NCBI GenBank assembly: GCA_914767885.1 | Contig: CAJZBQ010000043.1 | Span: 1 to 64,000 of the forward strand | DNA length: 64,000 nt | DNA from: Blepharisma stoltei | Taxonomy: Eukaryota; Ciliophora; Heterotrichea; Heterotrichida; Blepharismidae | Direction of reading: 5' to 3' | Part shown: positions 36,921 to 47,806 of the stretch, one piece after another | Numbering within the stretch: position 1 is the first letter of the stretch | Layout: each line of letters starts with the position of its first letter | Made by a program: the position numbers and the translations under genes | Notes under the pieces: generated by a model | The model's database searches: none | What the model was told of the DNA's origin: nothing | What the model saw: only the letters and a program-made list of their open reading frames with translations

Positions 36921-37280
36921 ACTCCCCCTCCATGAGTGAACAAAAAAAATTTTGTTCACACACGGAGGGGGTTAATTTTTTTTTTTAAAAAAAAAATTAT
37001 ATAGAAATTTTTATAGAATTTTTTTTTCGAAATTTAAAAAAATCTTAATTCGCAAAAATTGAAAAGCAAATATCTATTTAAACTTGTAAAATTTATGTTT
37101 TAAAACGCAATTTGTTTAAAATAAACAGAATTAGCTCGATATTTCATTATACTAATTATCACTTATATATCAATTTTTTTTCATAAAAAATTTTTTCTAT
37201 TAAAAAAATTTTTGTTCACAGAGAGTGGGTTTTGTGCAGGATTTTTCAAATGGCTTTGTTCACTCACAGAGGGGGGAGTA
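36921..37280. mobile_element. Family A MITE, intergenic
   Basis: 360 bp between TA pairs. It starts ACTCCCCCTCCATGAGTGAAC with the terminal hairpin, and ends CACAGAGGGGGGAG. The interior has the family block AAACAGAATTAGCTCGATAT and ACTAATTATCACTTATATATC. Confidence 0.88.
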
Positions 37281-37619
37281 AGTAATTTTATGCAAAGATA
37301 TTTTCTTTTAAAAACAAAAGTTCTGGAAAGATTTGAAAATTTTGGATATTGGCAGTTAACATCTTCTAGAAGATTATAAATTTGGCTCTTCCAATTTATA
37401 ATAAAAGTAAAGAGGCTTAAAGTATTCCTGAGACTGCTGTCAAGCTTATGAGCTATAATGGATTTAAAACAGAAATGGGTGTAAAGTTGCCATATTAAAA
37501 TTCCTCCTTTTTAGAACTTTTAGAAGCTGGCTTACAGAGGAAATTAAATGAGGATTTCTTTTAATTAAATAGAAGCTTCAACATATATCGTAATCAAAGA
37601 GGAATATCCCATAATTTAA

Positions 37620-37914
37620 GTTTAAGTTTATTGAATTACTTTAGCACACTTATGCCTTAAGTCTTCTATACTTAGTCAAGCTAGATTAACAGCCCTGAAC
37701 AACAGTAGGTGAGCCGGCCTAACCGTTGAACCGTTAAAGTTAATAATCCCTTTCAGACTTCTCTAGTCAATGCCAGCCTCAGCACCGACTTCTTCTCTTC
37801 AAGCCGAGACTCTCAAGAAGCTTTGACTTCTCTCATTAGCTCGGATTATAGGTCCATCTTGGCTGACTAGCTGCTAGGACCTAACCCTAAATGACATTTT
37901 TATTATTGTGATCA
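37620..37914 (-). mobile_element. SINE-like retroposon, family S2
   Basis: About 295 bp, reversed relative to the copy at 48264. The minus strand reads AAAAATGTCATTTAGGGTTAGGTCCTA and ends with a TAAACTTAAACTTAAA tail. The flanks carry imperfect CATAATTTAA / CATAATTAAA duplications. Confidence 0.8.
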
Positions 37915-38774
37915 CATAATTAAACGAGAATCTGAATTTTAGTCTTTATTTTTTTTACTATAATTTTCTTTTTTATGCCCAATAGACTTGCAAAATAGAT
38001 ATTTTTCTGTCTCAAGCCTTATTCAGGAAACAATTAAATGCCAAAAATCTATTATATTGCTTAAAATAATAATAAAATCAGCAAATCTAGTGTATTATAA
38101 ATTATCAATATAATATTATTCTTATTTATGTCTATAATATACCAGAGAAGATTGAAGAGAATTTGGCGACTGGATTTAAAATTCGCACCAAGTAAATTTT
38201 TTGGTTATTTAATTTAACCTTTATTTTTTCTTTTATTCCTATTTTCCATATTTTTCCACAATATAAGATGATGTCTATTGGAATGTCTTTCCAGCTCAAT
38301 CAAATTATCAAAGCTCTCTTCATTAGGGCTTCTATTAGTAGTACTAAGCTAGATGCAAACAATAAATATTCTGGAAAATTAATGCAATATTATAATCAGA
38401 TGAAAAGTTTAAAGAAATAACCCCAAGAAATCCTAAATTTTTCACCCTGATAATTATAGAGTAATAAATCTGAATTTAATTTAGGATGAAAATTCTATTA
38501 CTGTGCTACTCTATTCTGCCTTTAAGATATATTGACCTTTATTACATAATAATTAATTTTTTCCGGCAAAAGAAACGAGAAAAGAGTCTTCAATAATCAA
38601 AAAAGTAAAAAAAATAAAAATAGCCTTAATGCATCTCAAGCAATCAGTGTTTCCTAATATTTGCCAGATGTGGTATGACATATAGAATTTTTCATTCTAA
38701 ATAATTAAATTGCTACATTAAAACTTTTCTATTCATATCTATTTCCCCATCATTTTCATTATTACGAATGTAAA
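37915..38774. other. AT-rich spacer
   Basis: This stretch has no gene, tRNA or repeat that I can recognise. Short A/T runs dominate, with no long open frame on either strand. Confidence 0.6.
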
Positions 38775-39224
38775 ATGAGCTGCTCAATCTGCATCAGTTC
38801 TTTTTCCCCACCAATTTGCACTCTCTTTTGTTCTCACGCCTACTGCTTTTCCTGCATCCAAGAATGGTGCAAAGGCCACGATTTCTGCCCGCTCTGCAGC
38901 CAGCCAATCTCAACAGCCACGCTTTCAGAAGCTGACGGGTCTACACAAGAAATTCACCTTGAATGTAAAAAGGCAGAAGCTGAGCGTTCGCTTATGTGCC
39001 TTGACCATGACTATTTCAAAAAAGAAATTGCCAAGCTGGTTAGGCTTGCATATAATGTCGAAGTCGAAAGATTCAAACAGCGAAATAGCCAAGGAACGCC
39101 AGGCGAGTGGAAACTTTTACAGAATATCAAAAACAGACTAGAAGTTTTGGATTACGAAAACAAAGAGCTCATCCAGTTCGACCCAGAAACATTACTGGAT
39201 GAAGTTTATACACTTAATTTCTGA
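38775..39224 (+). CDS. RING-finger protein (probable E3 ubiquitin ligase)
   Basis: 149 residues. An N-terminal RING-HC finger spans residues 3-40: CSIC, then CSHAYCFSC, then CPLC. The C-terminal part is helical, with LMCLDHDYFKKEIAKL and an acidic end. It would recruit an E2 and ubiquitinate unknown targets. It is intact, without intron or insertion. The start ATG directly precedes the first RING cysteine pair. Confidence 0.88.
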   Translation: MSCSICISSFSPPICTLFCSHAYCFSCIQEWCKGHDFCPLCSQPISTATLSEADGSTQEIHLECKKAEAERSLMCLDHDYFKKEIAKLVRLAYNVEVERFKQRNSQGTPGEWKLLQNIKNRLEVLDYENKELIQFDPETLLDEVYTLNF

Positions 39225-39302
39225 AAAAAGTCACAAAATTTATCTATTTTTATATTAAAATAATTCATATAAAATTATATATACACTGACTCACAATTAA
39301 AG

Positions 39303-39389
39303 ATGGTAAAACGCGGTGATGTTCCAGAGGATTTAATTCCTAGAGAAAAATCAATATCAAGTGACGAAGAAGATTACTATGACGACTAA
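39303..39389 (+). CDS. Possible small acidic ORF (28 aa)
   Basis: The frame MVKRGDVPEDLIPREK continues into SISSDEEDYYDD and ends in TAATAG. It lies between the RING gene and the decayed gene, with coding-like composition but no homology I can name. It could be a short gene or the last piece of something else. Confidence 0.3.
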   Translation: MVKRGDVPEDLIPREKSISSDEEDYYDD

Positions 39390-39408
39390 TAGTTAAGTAA
39401 TAAAAAAT

Positions 39409-40735
39409 GGAAGACTTGCAAATAGGACCCTTTTGAGCTTATGATTGATGGGATTCTGGATGGAATATGAAGTGAACAGAAGATGCTGAAGGAAACGTGC
39501 TTGCTCTTTGCCACTTTTTAAAATGGAGCCCAAAATCAAAAAGTAAAAATCCTTCAAGCTGCCCAGGTTGGAGAGATCATGTTGGAGAAGATATTGAAGG
39601 TTTGCCTTTCAAGATTCTCTGAGAGAGAATATAGAAGAGAAGAAAAGACTATAATTCGTATTATAATTGAATTGGAAATGATGATGAAATAGGGAGACAT
39701 GGCGAAGTGAACGAAGTTGCTATCAGGTGAGCAATTGCAATGCTAGCGAACAGCAAAATTAGGGAGGAATCAAGGAGAAGAGGATAGGTAATAGTAGTTC
39801 ATGAAGATAGGAGACTGATACTGATAAAGAAGGGAAGCAGGAAGTAATTGAAATTCTGAAGGATTATGAAGGATAACCATTATTGAGGTCCAAATAGCTT
39901 AGAATTGAGTGAACTAAGCATTATTTGTATTTCACTGACAGTAAGCCTCTAAGAGAAAGCACAATTGCCTCGCTAATTGGAAGTATTTTTGCGGCTGATT
40001 TAAAGCTTTTGGTACTGAAACCATTAGACTTGAACTGCTTAGCACATCCTACAGGAATTGCAGTAAGTTCAGATGGGAAAATAATTTTTAAGGCTGAATT
40101 GCATAGAAATTGGATATGAGACTTAGTCAAAAACCAATCGAAGTGCACCATATGAGTGTCTTTCATCAGATTTCAGGGAGATTAGAACCTTCTGCAATTT
40201 AGATTACCGAAGATGGGCTGCTTTATGCAGCGAACTACGATTTCGCAGACTATGTATGAATGGGCTGATTTCAATTCTCAATATGGACAGACAGATTCTT
40301 AATACAATCACTGTTACAAATGCTCCAGAAATTGCAGGGCTCTATTTCTCTAAACTCCTCCTCTGTGAGAAAACAAAACCATTTAAAATTCCTATATTTT
40401 GGCCCAAAAAACCCACCATTCATAATGAGTAAAAATTTTTTAAGAAAAAAATATTTTGATATATAAGTGATAATGAAATTTCTAGCTACACTGTTTAATT
40501 TTAATTAATATTTGCTATAAAATATTTCGAACTGGGATATTTTAAATTTCAATAAAAAAAAATTACTATGAAATTGATATATAAAATTCTTTTTAAAAAT
40601 TATAATCTCCCTCCATGAGCAAACAAAATTTTTTGTTCGCTCACAGAAGAGGAGTAAGACAAATTTTAGGATAATTTACATAACAGAGCCAATAACAGCA
40701 ACTGCATATAGAGTCTCAGTCCCAGTGAATATGCT
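39409..40735 (+). pseudogene. Decayed gene with NHL/beta-propeller-like end, split by a MITE
   Basis: Coding-like segments run through the region but are cut by TAG/TAA stops and frame changes. The start MEDLQIGPFWAYDWWDSGWN uses TGA as Trp repeatedly. Stops follow at ERI*KRRK and RRRG*VIV. The second half reads like beta-propeller strands: LAHPTGIAVSSDGKIIF, ITEDGLLYAANYDFADY, ISILNMDRQILNTITV. Removing the MITE at 40353-40656 at TA joins IAGLYFS to KTNFRIIYITEPI in frame. The MITE join is clean while the rest is broken, so either the gene died after the insertion or unseen errors and small IESs remain. Confidence 0.5.
40353..40656. mobile_element. Family A MITE
   Basis: 304 bp between TA pairs. 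It starts AACTCCTCCTCTGTGAG and ends with the hairpin CATGAGCAAACAAAA / TTTTTGTTCGCTCACAG then AAGAGGAG. Deletion is in frame with the flanking beta-propeller-like sequence. Confidence 0.83.
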
Positions 40736-40771
40736 AAAAATTTAAGAAAAAAATATCTAAATTATATAAGG

Positions 40772-41466
40772 GGCTACTTAAATGAGCCGGACATCCAACC
40801 CCACTGACTCGTCCTTATGGGCGAGTTTTATCAAAGCTGCAGAATGTAGCCTAAGTCTTCCTCTGAAAGTACTGGTCTAGCCTTGACTGCCACAATGATC
40901 TCAATCTGGCCTGCTCTTCTAGATTCTTTACAGATCTAAGCATCTCTTCATAAAATCTCTTAGTTGCCCTGTCCGTCTGTCGAGCCTAATCCTCCACTTC
41001 TGGCGAATTTCCTTTAGGTCGATAAATAATCGGAGAAAGAGTGATATGGGAAAATGGCCTGAAGGGATTGGGTTGCCTATGTCAACAAGGTGTATGGTCC
41101 AGCTAGGACAGGCACTAACTTTATAAGTGCTTGACTTTATATACCAACTTTAATGGTGGCTTCATATTTCGTGCCATCTCCAATTGCCATCATCCAAGCC
41201 CTTAGAATGTCTCCTGGCCTGAATATGTGGAGGAGAGGCAGAAGTCTTTTTAGCCTTCGCTTTTGGGCGTCTGAGGTGCTTGGTGAGGTAGGATTTCATG
41301 GACTTAGCCATGAGCTCACCCTCAGCAAATTGCAGAGGAAACCCCGAACAGAACGCCACCCTTGCTAATGCTCAAAGTCTAAAGAAGCCAGTCCAGAGGT
41401 GCCTTGGGGAGTATACTTCTATTTTTGTTTCCTCGGCTATGATGAAAAAAGTTAAATTATATAAGG
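40772..41466. mobile_element. SINE-like or other retroposon with 14 bp target duplication
   Basis: 695 bp, GC-richer than its surroundings, between perfect copies of TAAATTATATAAGG (40758-40771 and 41453-41466). It starts GGCTACTTAAATGAGCC and ends GATGAAAAAAGT. It lacks the TAATC-type tail of the other copies, so its class is uncertain. Confidence 0.75.
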
Positions 41467-41494
41467 AAACCTCATATTAAAATATTAATAAAAA

Positions 41495-41565
41495 TGCACC
41501 ATCCGGGACTCGAACCCGGGCCGGTAACTTGGGAGGCTACCATCATACCCCTAGACTAATAGTGC
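41495..41565 (-). tRNA. tRNA-Gly (anticodon CCC)
   Basis: 71 nt without intron. The acceptor stem GCACTAT/ATGGTGC, D arm GTC-TAGGGGTAT-GAT, anticodon stem GTAGC/GTTAC with loop CTCCCAA (anticodon CCC) and T arm CCGGG-TTCGAGT-CCCGG all pair. The discriminator is A and no CCA is encoded. A T5 run follows directly on the minus strand (41490-41494), as expected for a Pol III terminator. Confidence 0.95.
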
Positions 41566-41715
41566 AGTTATCTCATATCAATGCCCCTGAGTTATATACT
41601 TCATTTCCTTTAAATTTAAAGATCTATTATTATCTATCCTATTAATACTATAAGAAATATGCTAAAATATCTAATCTCAAATTTAAATTATGCAATTTGC
41701 TGAAAAAAATTCAGA

Positions 41716-42369
41716 TTAAAAAGATTTATCTTTCTTTTGGAGCCCTGGAATCGACTCCTTAATTTTCAGCAGTCATTCTTGTGAAATCTTGGGCTTCAGT
41801 CTTTCTTCTTTGATAACCGCGCTTTCTATTCTTTCTTTAAACTCTTCGACCTCTCTATCAATTAAGTCCCCATTTTCTGATTTACTGTCAGTCGCTTCTT
41901 TTGTCGAGCTTTTTTGCTTCTGATTTTTTGTGGATTTTTTTTCGTCATTATTAATAAATCTTAACACCTCATCTACACTCATTTTGGTTGGATCAACAGT
42001 TTTGGATTTCTTAGGTCTTGTTTTGCGTTTTCCTTTAGGTTTTTCAATGCTTGGAATCCGCTTAGTTATAGCTTCATATGGGATTTCTTTGATTACCATA
42101 GGAACGTCTCAGGTGATGTTTTTGACTTTAAAAAATTTCTGGGCGATTTTATTACATAATTCTTTTAATGATTTGAATTTTTGTATGATTTCTTTTAATG
42201 AATCATAGCATTTGCTTCGCAAAAATAAAATAGATAAAGGGTTAGAATATTCGTTGCTTTCCATAATTTCAAATAGGGAGTAGCAGAATTCTAACATCTT
42301 TGTTTGGAATAGCTCATCTTCAATTGTGAATGCGATTTTTATTTCTTTAAAAATACTAAAATTCATCAA
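41716..42369 (-). CDS. Hypothetical basic/coiled-coil protein
   Basis: 217 residues from ATG at 42369, read through TGA codons as Trp (KNITWDVPM, SQEWLLKIK). The N-terminal 85 residues are helical. The middle is a lysine-rich, disordered stretch (KPKGKRKTRPKKSK), and the rest is charged helix. The open frame continues upstream of the ATG (IEFSLAQHNQGKLKL) to a TAG at about 42415, so it may be the 3' part of the ARM-repeat gene next door, joined across an unrecognised IES. No family recognised. Confidence 0.65.
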
Positions 42370-42385
42370 TTTCAGTTTGCCTTGA

Positions 42386-44311
42386 TTATGCTGAGCCAGA
42401 CTGAATTCAATGATTTGCTATGTGTTTTTTTTTAATTAAAAATTCATTTAATCGCAGAATATTTTTATTATTGATATATAAAATTTTATTTTCTCAATAT
42501 TTCATATGAGAAATATTGCTTTCCAGGTCTTTTGCCAGCGCATTTAAAATGCCATATTCGCGTGTGTTTTCTTGGATTTCAATAGTTATGTTATTATAGC
42601 CAATCATAACAGCATTCTGCCTCCCAATTATTTTGAACTGCTTATTAAATTCCATAATAGGATCATAAGCGTTATGCTCAAGTAAATATTTTATATTAGC
42701 TGGATTTCCTGTTGCTATATACCTAATAGCTCTAATGCAAGGGATCTTTAATTTCATTTCCCCGCTTTTTAAAAACCCAATCACTTTTTCAACCAGCCCT
42801 GACTCAATTAAAATATGAATTTGATACATAAAAATGGCCGGAGACGAGCGACCCGTCCCTCCGTGCCGGGTGTCCTTACGTATACCGGACGTGGTTTTTG
42901 GATGCGGAGAGCTACTCAAGGGAAGAGTTAGCCTCGAGGCGAGAGGCCCAGCCCAATTTCCGCTGATTTTGGGACTTGACCCTGGCAGCAGTGTTTCGCA
43001 TTCTTTTTGCCAGTAGCGCCGAGGCCCAGACTCGGTGTCCGAAAGAGGCAGGGTGAGTTACCTGCCTAGGCTACTTTGTGGCTTAGCCCCGAATCCCGTA
43101 ATGGGTTGAGTTCTTTCTTGGAGATGATCCAGGAAAGAGGGGAGGCGAAGCTAGACTAGATCAAGGGCGCAAGTCTCTCAGTTAAAAGGTCCTCTCAGGA
43201 GGGCGATCTGGCCAACCGGAGGCAAAGACTGGCGTAACTCGGGGCAGAAGGCTGAGTTGGAAATGGTGGTGCCCAGCGACAGTCGGCTGACGACTCAATA
43301 GGGCAACCCACTACCGAGAAAACGGGGGTTTCGGCCCGGGCTCAGAGAACCAGTGATGGAAGTCCATCCTTTTCGCTCGTGCCAGCACGGCTCCCCAAGG
43401 AGCGCGGAGGAATGCCACGCATGGAAGTAGGGACTATAAATACAGAGCATTAATTATTATTATTATTATAAAATATGAATTTGTCCATTAATACTCGTAA
43501 TCCCCGCTATTGCTCACAAGCAATTTGCTTGAATTTCAATATTGTCACAACATATAGCTTTATCCAATAAATAAACAATTTTTTCTAAGTCTTTCAATAA
43601 GAATCTGTAATTATTGCTTGCCAAATTCATTAAAAAATAAGCAATTGAATAAAATATTTCTTCGCTGACCTTGCTTATTTTTTCACAAATTTCAATAAGG
43701 ATATCAAGCAGGTTGAACTCAATGATTTCGTTCTTGTATTGGTTATCGTCCTTAATTAAATTGGCAAGCGCCAAGATCACGGCATCTATAGAAAGCTCTA
43801 ATTCAGGCTTAATAGACCTTGTTAAAATTTTTACCCCATGGGCTTCTGCGAACTTGCTGGCATATTTAGCTGAGCTTGAGATAATTTTTGACAGCGCTGA
43901 GGCTGCGCTTGAAATAATAAAATCTTTAAAACCCAGTCTGACGAATTCAAGGAGCAGCTTAATGTAGTTATTTTTCACCAACAGCTCAATTGGAGGATCT
44001 TTATCATTTAAAAGTTGGGTTATTGACTTTGAAAGCTGTTCAATGATATCTTCAGTAGGATATCTATCAAAAATCTGCTTCATCAGGGCAAGCTTTTTAG
44101 TGAGGGATATGTCGCTTGATCAAAGTGATTGGCAATAAGTTGCTTGGCCTGATCTGGTTTCTTTTTCAGATAGATTGGAATCAGAAGATTTTGAATGAAA
44201 AATGTGAGCGAGAGGGGAAATTGTACTGATTGGGAGAGATGGCGGAATATGGGCTGAAAAAGAGCTTTCACTTGGCTGGAATCCGTGTAATTCCAAAAAT
44301 GACTGCGCCAT
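42386..44311 (-). CDS. ARM-repeat (importin-alpha-like) protein, split by a SINE
   Basis: About 421 residues in parts 44311-43484 and 42823-42386. Removing the 660 bp insert gives CLWAIAGITSINGQIHILIE then SGLVEKV, a typical ARM repeat with the Trp (TGA) of importin alpha. Other repeats: AASALSKIISSS, DAVILALANLIKDD, SIAYFLMNLAS, CIRAIRYIATGN. The N-terminus lacks an obvious importin-beta-binding Arg/Lys cluster. Nuclear import adaptor or a related ARM scaffold is the best reading. After SNISHMKY the frame runs on through TGA (Trp) into very AT-rich codons to 42386, which may be non-coding or hide an IES, so the C-terminus is uncertain. Confidence 0.75.
42824..43483 (+). mobile_element. SINE-like retroposon, family S1 (long form)
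   Basis: 660 bp between perfect copies of TAAAATATGAATTTG (42809-42823 and 43469-43483). It starts ATACATAAAAATGGCCGG and ends in an ATTATTATT tail. It is related over most of its length to the copy at 44974-45592 (CAGTTAAAAGGT, GTTGGAAATGG, ACCGAGAAA blocks). It is opposite in orientation to the host gene, whose frame it interrupts cleanly. Confidence 0.93.
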
Positions 44312-44708
44312 ATATATTTTTGGAAATCAAAAGAATAAAAAATTATTTTTAATTATTAAATTTTTGGGGAAATTAAATTAGTATTATATTTTTTATATTT
44401 AATTTTAAGATTTCTAACAACTCTCAATTGTGTTCTACTAGTTTTAAAGACTAGTAGTGACTATTGAGGAATGCATATTATAATAAAAAGTATCAGCTAT
44501 TTTTGAGGGAATTAGTTCATTTTAAACTGAAATTCCATATCTATGAATTAAAACTGTTTAGTCCTTTAAATTTTCACTTACCAAGCAGATTATTTTTCAT
44601 TTAATATTTTAATATAATAAAATGAGAATAATTTAATTTAATTTTTTTAAATGCTCTTTGGAAGAGTTACCCTTTTAATTGCAAGGGGACTTTACAATAT
44701 ATTATTTA

Positions 44709-47700
44709 ATGGAAGAACAAGAAGATCTCTATGTCGTTGAATCGATTTTGGATAAGAAATTCTCCACTGCTCAAAACTGCTGGACTTATCTAGTCAAATG
44801 GCAAGGATATAACAAAGAAGATAGCACTTGGGAGCCAGAGGAAAACTTAGTCTATATTCCAAAAATTCTCAGCGCGTTTAATAAAGAGTATGAAGCTAAA
44901 ATCGCTAGGGAAAAGAAAAAGAAGCAAAAAAAGCTTGATAACTTACTCCTATCCCTATTTAATAGCAAGTACTATATACATAAAATGGCGTATGGCGACC
45001 GACCCTCTCAGTCGTGGTTACCCATGTATATCCGGGCATGGTTTTTGGAGCCAGGAGTTGGCCCAGCAACGTTTGGGACCTCGAAGCGAGAGGTCTAAGC
45101 ACAGAGACCGCTGTTTTTGTGACCGAACCCATGGGCAGTTACTCGTGACTTCTTTTTGCCAGCAGCGCTCAGCCCAGTGAGTGCCCGAAATGAGGCAGGG
45201 CGAATTACCTGCCTAAGCTGCTTTTGTGGCTCGCCCCGAATGGCGAAAGCTCTTGAATTCTTTCTTGGGATGACCGGAAAAGAGGGGAAGGCGAGTTAGA
45301 CATCTAAACGGGAGTCTCTCCAGTTAAAAGGTGCCCTTCAATGGGCAGATCTGGCGGACGACGCGGCAGTGTTGGCGTAAACTTAGGCGACGATCCAAGT
45401 TGGAAATGGAGGCGGTCAGCAAAGACGGTATGACACGTCCCTTGACTTTCACCTCTACCGAGAAACCATGTTTCGGCCCGGGCTTGGTGAACGCTCTGCC
45501 ACCATACGGGAAACCGTAGAATGCTTCCTCGGACGAAGCAGGGACTTAAAATACCCAGCGTAATCTTAATCTTAATCTTAATAGCAAGTACTTTATTAGC
45601 TTATCATTAATAGGGTAAATTTGTAAACAATATCTTTAATAAAATATTTTTATTAAAAGCGTTAAAATGTATATCCCTTGTGCTTTTTGGGCACAAGTAA
45701 ACTGTCCATACAGATGGGCCAGTTTCGTATCCCAGAATTGGGAAAAAACGAAACTGGCTCAGTATGGGTAGTATGCTTGTGCCCAAAAAGGCACAAGGGA
45801 CTATATTAATAGAATTAGCTGAGATTTAACTTATAAATGATTTTTGTTAGTTTTTTATCCGTGAAGTATTCCTGACTGTTGGAATGTCTTCTGGAATGCC
45901 TGCTAGACAAGATGGCTACTGACGTCACCAATCAACGATTTTAAAAGGGTGGGCAATGCATGCCTAAATTTTTCTGCTGAAGTAAGAATACACTTTAAAA
46001 TCTAAATAATAAGTAGGGTTGAATTTTTATAAATATTTTAAAAAATTATCCATAAAATATTTTGATTTATCAAAGAATTAATGAGTAAAGCAGAATAAAT
46101 CAATATTTCATTTAGAAGTGGTCAAATATATTATTAGCCATTTAATTGAACTAAAAATTCATAAAGATAAAAAATTATATTAATGTTCATTATTAAAGTT
46201 TCTAACTCCCCATCCTTAATTGAAATGATCTGCATCGTTTAACAAGAATGGGGTTTAAAATATTTTGGAAAAAAAATATTTTTTGATAGCCCCGTAATTG
46301 CTATACATCAGTGTTTCCATATAAAAGATTTTCTCACTAAATTAGCATAGGTATTGCAATATATTATCAAATGTGCTAAAAGTCGCATTTAAAATGCTTA
46401 CTCCCCTGCCCGCCGTGAGCGAGCAAAACAATTGGAAAAAATCCCTATTTTTTTGGCCAAAAACCCACCCTCCATGAGCGAACAAAAATTTTTGATATAT
46501 AAGTGATAATTATGAACAAAAGTTTTAGCTAATTCTGTTGACCTTTAAAAAGTTTGCATTTTAAAACTTAAATTTTGAAATTAAATTAAAGTTTAAAAAT
46601 AACATTTTACTATAAAAATTATATTTATTTTTTTCAAAGAAGTAACCCCTCCGTGAGCTGTTCGCTCTCGGAGGAGGGGGAGTTAGAATTATTTATAGTG
46701 TGAAATATCTCTAAAATTAATTATTATAAAAAATAGGTAGTTAGGTTTAAGGTAGGGCGGGGAATCGGATTTATACTTGCTAATATGAAAATAATCCTAT
46801 TTAGCAAATTTTCGATGCTTGATAAGAATTGGAATGGGAGTAAGGCGCGAAAAAAGCTGACGATTTTGTTCTCTATTGAATGGAGGTTTAGCAGAAAAGC
46901 AAAAAAGCACTCAAAAATTAAAGTCTGAGATAGTCGCTCATACTTCAAAAGAAGCACATAAAGCTATGAAAACCTTAGATAAAATTGACAAAGAAGATGT
47001 TCCAGTAAAGAAGCAAAAAGTAGAGAGTACCCCTCAAGCAAGTGTAAGAGAAGCTCCAAATCCCCCTAAAACTTACACAAACATAAAAGAAACCCCTAGC
47101 CCTCAAAACCCACCAAAAACTCCTACAAACTCAAATTACACTTATAATAAAATCCAAAATGGCCTAGCAAAGCCACCGCCAAAAGTCTATTCAAGGCCCA
47201 CAAATAATATTGCTTCTGCTTTTAAATCATCTTTAGAAGAAAAATCTCAAGAAAATGAAATGGATATAGATGAAGATCATACAAATAGCTCTAAAATAAT
47301 CGATGATCCAATCAACAATCGAGATACAATTCATGAAGCAGATGAAGGTGGCAATGAAGAGAGCATCCCAGAGTTTAACTTCTTGAAAAATATTCAGAGA
47401 AGAAAAGGAGATTTAAAATTAGACCAGCCAGCGAAAATAATAGGTAATGTTTTAATTAATTTTTTATATGATTTTCTTCAAGTCCATTATTAATTAAAAT
47501 AATTTATTGTAAATTTTTTTAAATAAAATTTTAAATTGGGAAATTGAGAATTCCGAAAATATTAGGATGTAGACAAGAAAAAAGCTCTATTTGATATGCT
47601 GTTATGTTTAAAAAAAGAAGAGATGGGTCAATTCCTTCTCCTAATGTCTACACCCATGAAGAGCTGGTAAAACAAGTTCCTTATTTGCTCAGTGAATATT

Positions 47701-47735
47701 TGATTGATAAAGCTACTGTTTTAAATTTAACGTAG
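44709..47735 (+). CDS. HP1-like chromodomain/chromo-shadow protein, split by two IESs
   Basis: The coding parts 44709-44945, 46843-47439 and 47562-47735 are each whole codons and give 335 residues. Residues 7-55 are a chromodomain with aromatic cage residues Tyr8, Trp31 and Tyr34 (VKWQGYNKEDSTWEPEENL). A basic helix (AREKKKKQKKLDN) joins LRREKSWRFCSLLNGG exactly at TA across a 1.9 kb IES. A disordered Pro/Ser/acidic hinge follows. The end (PAKILGCRQEKSSIWYAVMF, then VKQVPYLLSEYLIDK) matches a chromo shadow domain and appears only after removing the 122 bp IES. HP1 proteins bind methylated H3; relatives such as Pdd1 of Tetrahymena act in DNA elimination. That role here is inference. Confidence 0.87.
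44974..45592 (+). mobile_element. SINE-like retroposon, family S1 (long form), nested in an IES
   Basis: 619 bp between perfect copies of TTAATAGCAAGTACT (44959-44973 and 45578-45592). It starts ATATACATAAAATGGCG and ends TAATCTTAATCTTAATC. It is related to the copy at 42824. Confidence 0.93.
45674..45800. repeat. Near-perfect palindrome (127 bp)
   Basis: The arms TCCCTTGTGC..TTGGGCACAAG, CCATAC and GGCCAGTTTCGT are mirrored by ACGAAACTGGC, GTATGGG, CTTGTGCCCAAAAAGGC and ACAAGGGA. TATA lies on both outer flanks, so this may itself be a small TA-flanked element. It has no coding capacity and sits inside the composite IES. Confidence 0.85.
46401..46685. mobile_element. Family A MITE nested in the HP1 IES
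   Basis: 285 bp between TA pairs. It starts CTCCCCTGCCCGCCGTGAGC and ends CTCCGTGAGCTGTTCGCTCTC then GGAGGAGGGGGAG. Its right-end hairpin is shortened. Confidence 0.85.
47440..47561. other. Short IES in the HP1-like gene (122 bp)
   Basis: AT-rich, flanked by AAAATAATAGG on the left and AAAATATTAGG on the right, so two TA choices give the same frame (residue Ile or Leu at the junction). Its removal creates the chromo shadow domain. No link to the MITE families is visible. Confidence 0.82.
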
Positions 47736-47806
47736 GTTAATTTATTCTATCAATTTTTGTTTTTCATTATAATTGATCATGATATAGGAATAAAGCTATT
47801 AATTGA

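Larger units (their letters stand above)
44946..46842. mobile_element. Composite IES (1.9 kb) in the HP1-like gene
   Basis: The outer boundaries are TA (44944-44945 and 46841-46842). The left tip is CTCCTATCCC and the right tip GAATTGGAATGGGAG, i.e. family B-type ends. Nested inside are an S1 SINE (44974-45592), a 127 bp palindrome (45674-45800) and a family A MITE (46401-46685). Deletion restores the host frame exactly. Confidence 0.87.

Noticed and set aside
46785-46875. Alternative start MKIILFSKF with a frameshift for the C-terminal half of the HP1-like gene
   Set aside because: Most of this stretch is inside the IES; TA-to-TA excision joins the chromodomain part in frame without any indel.
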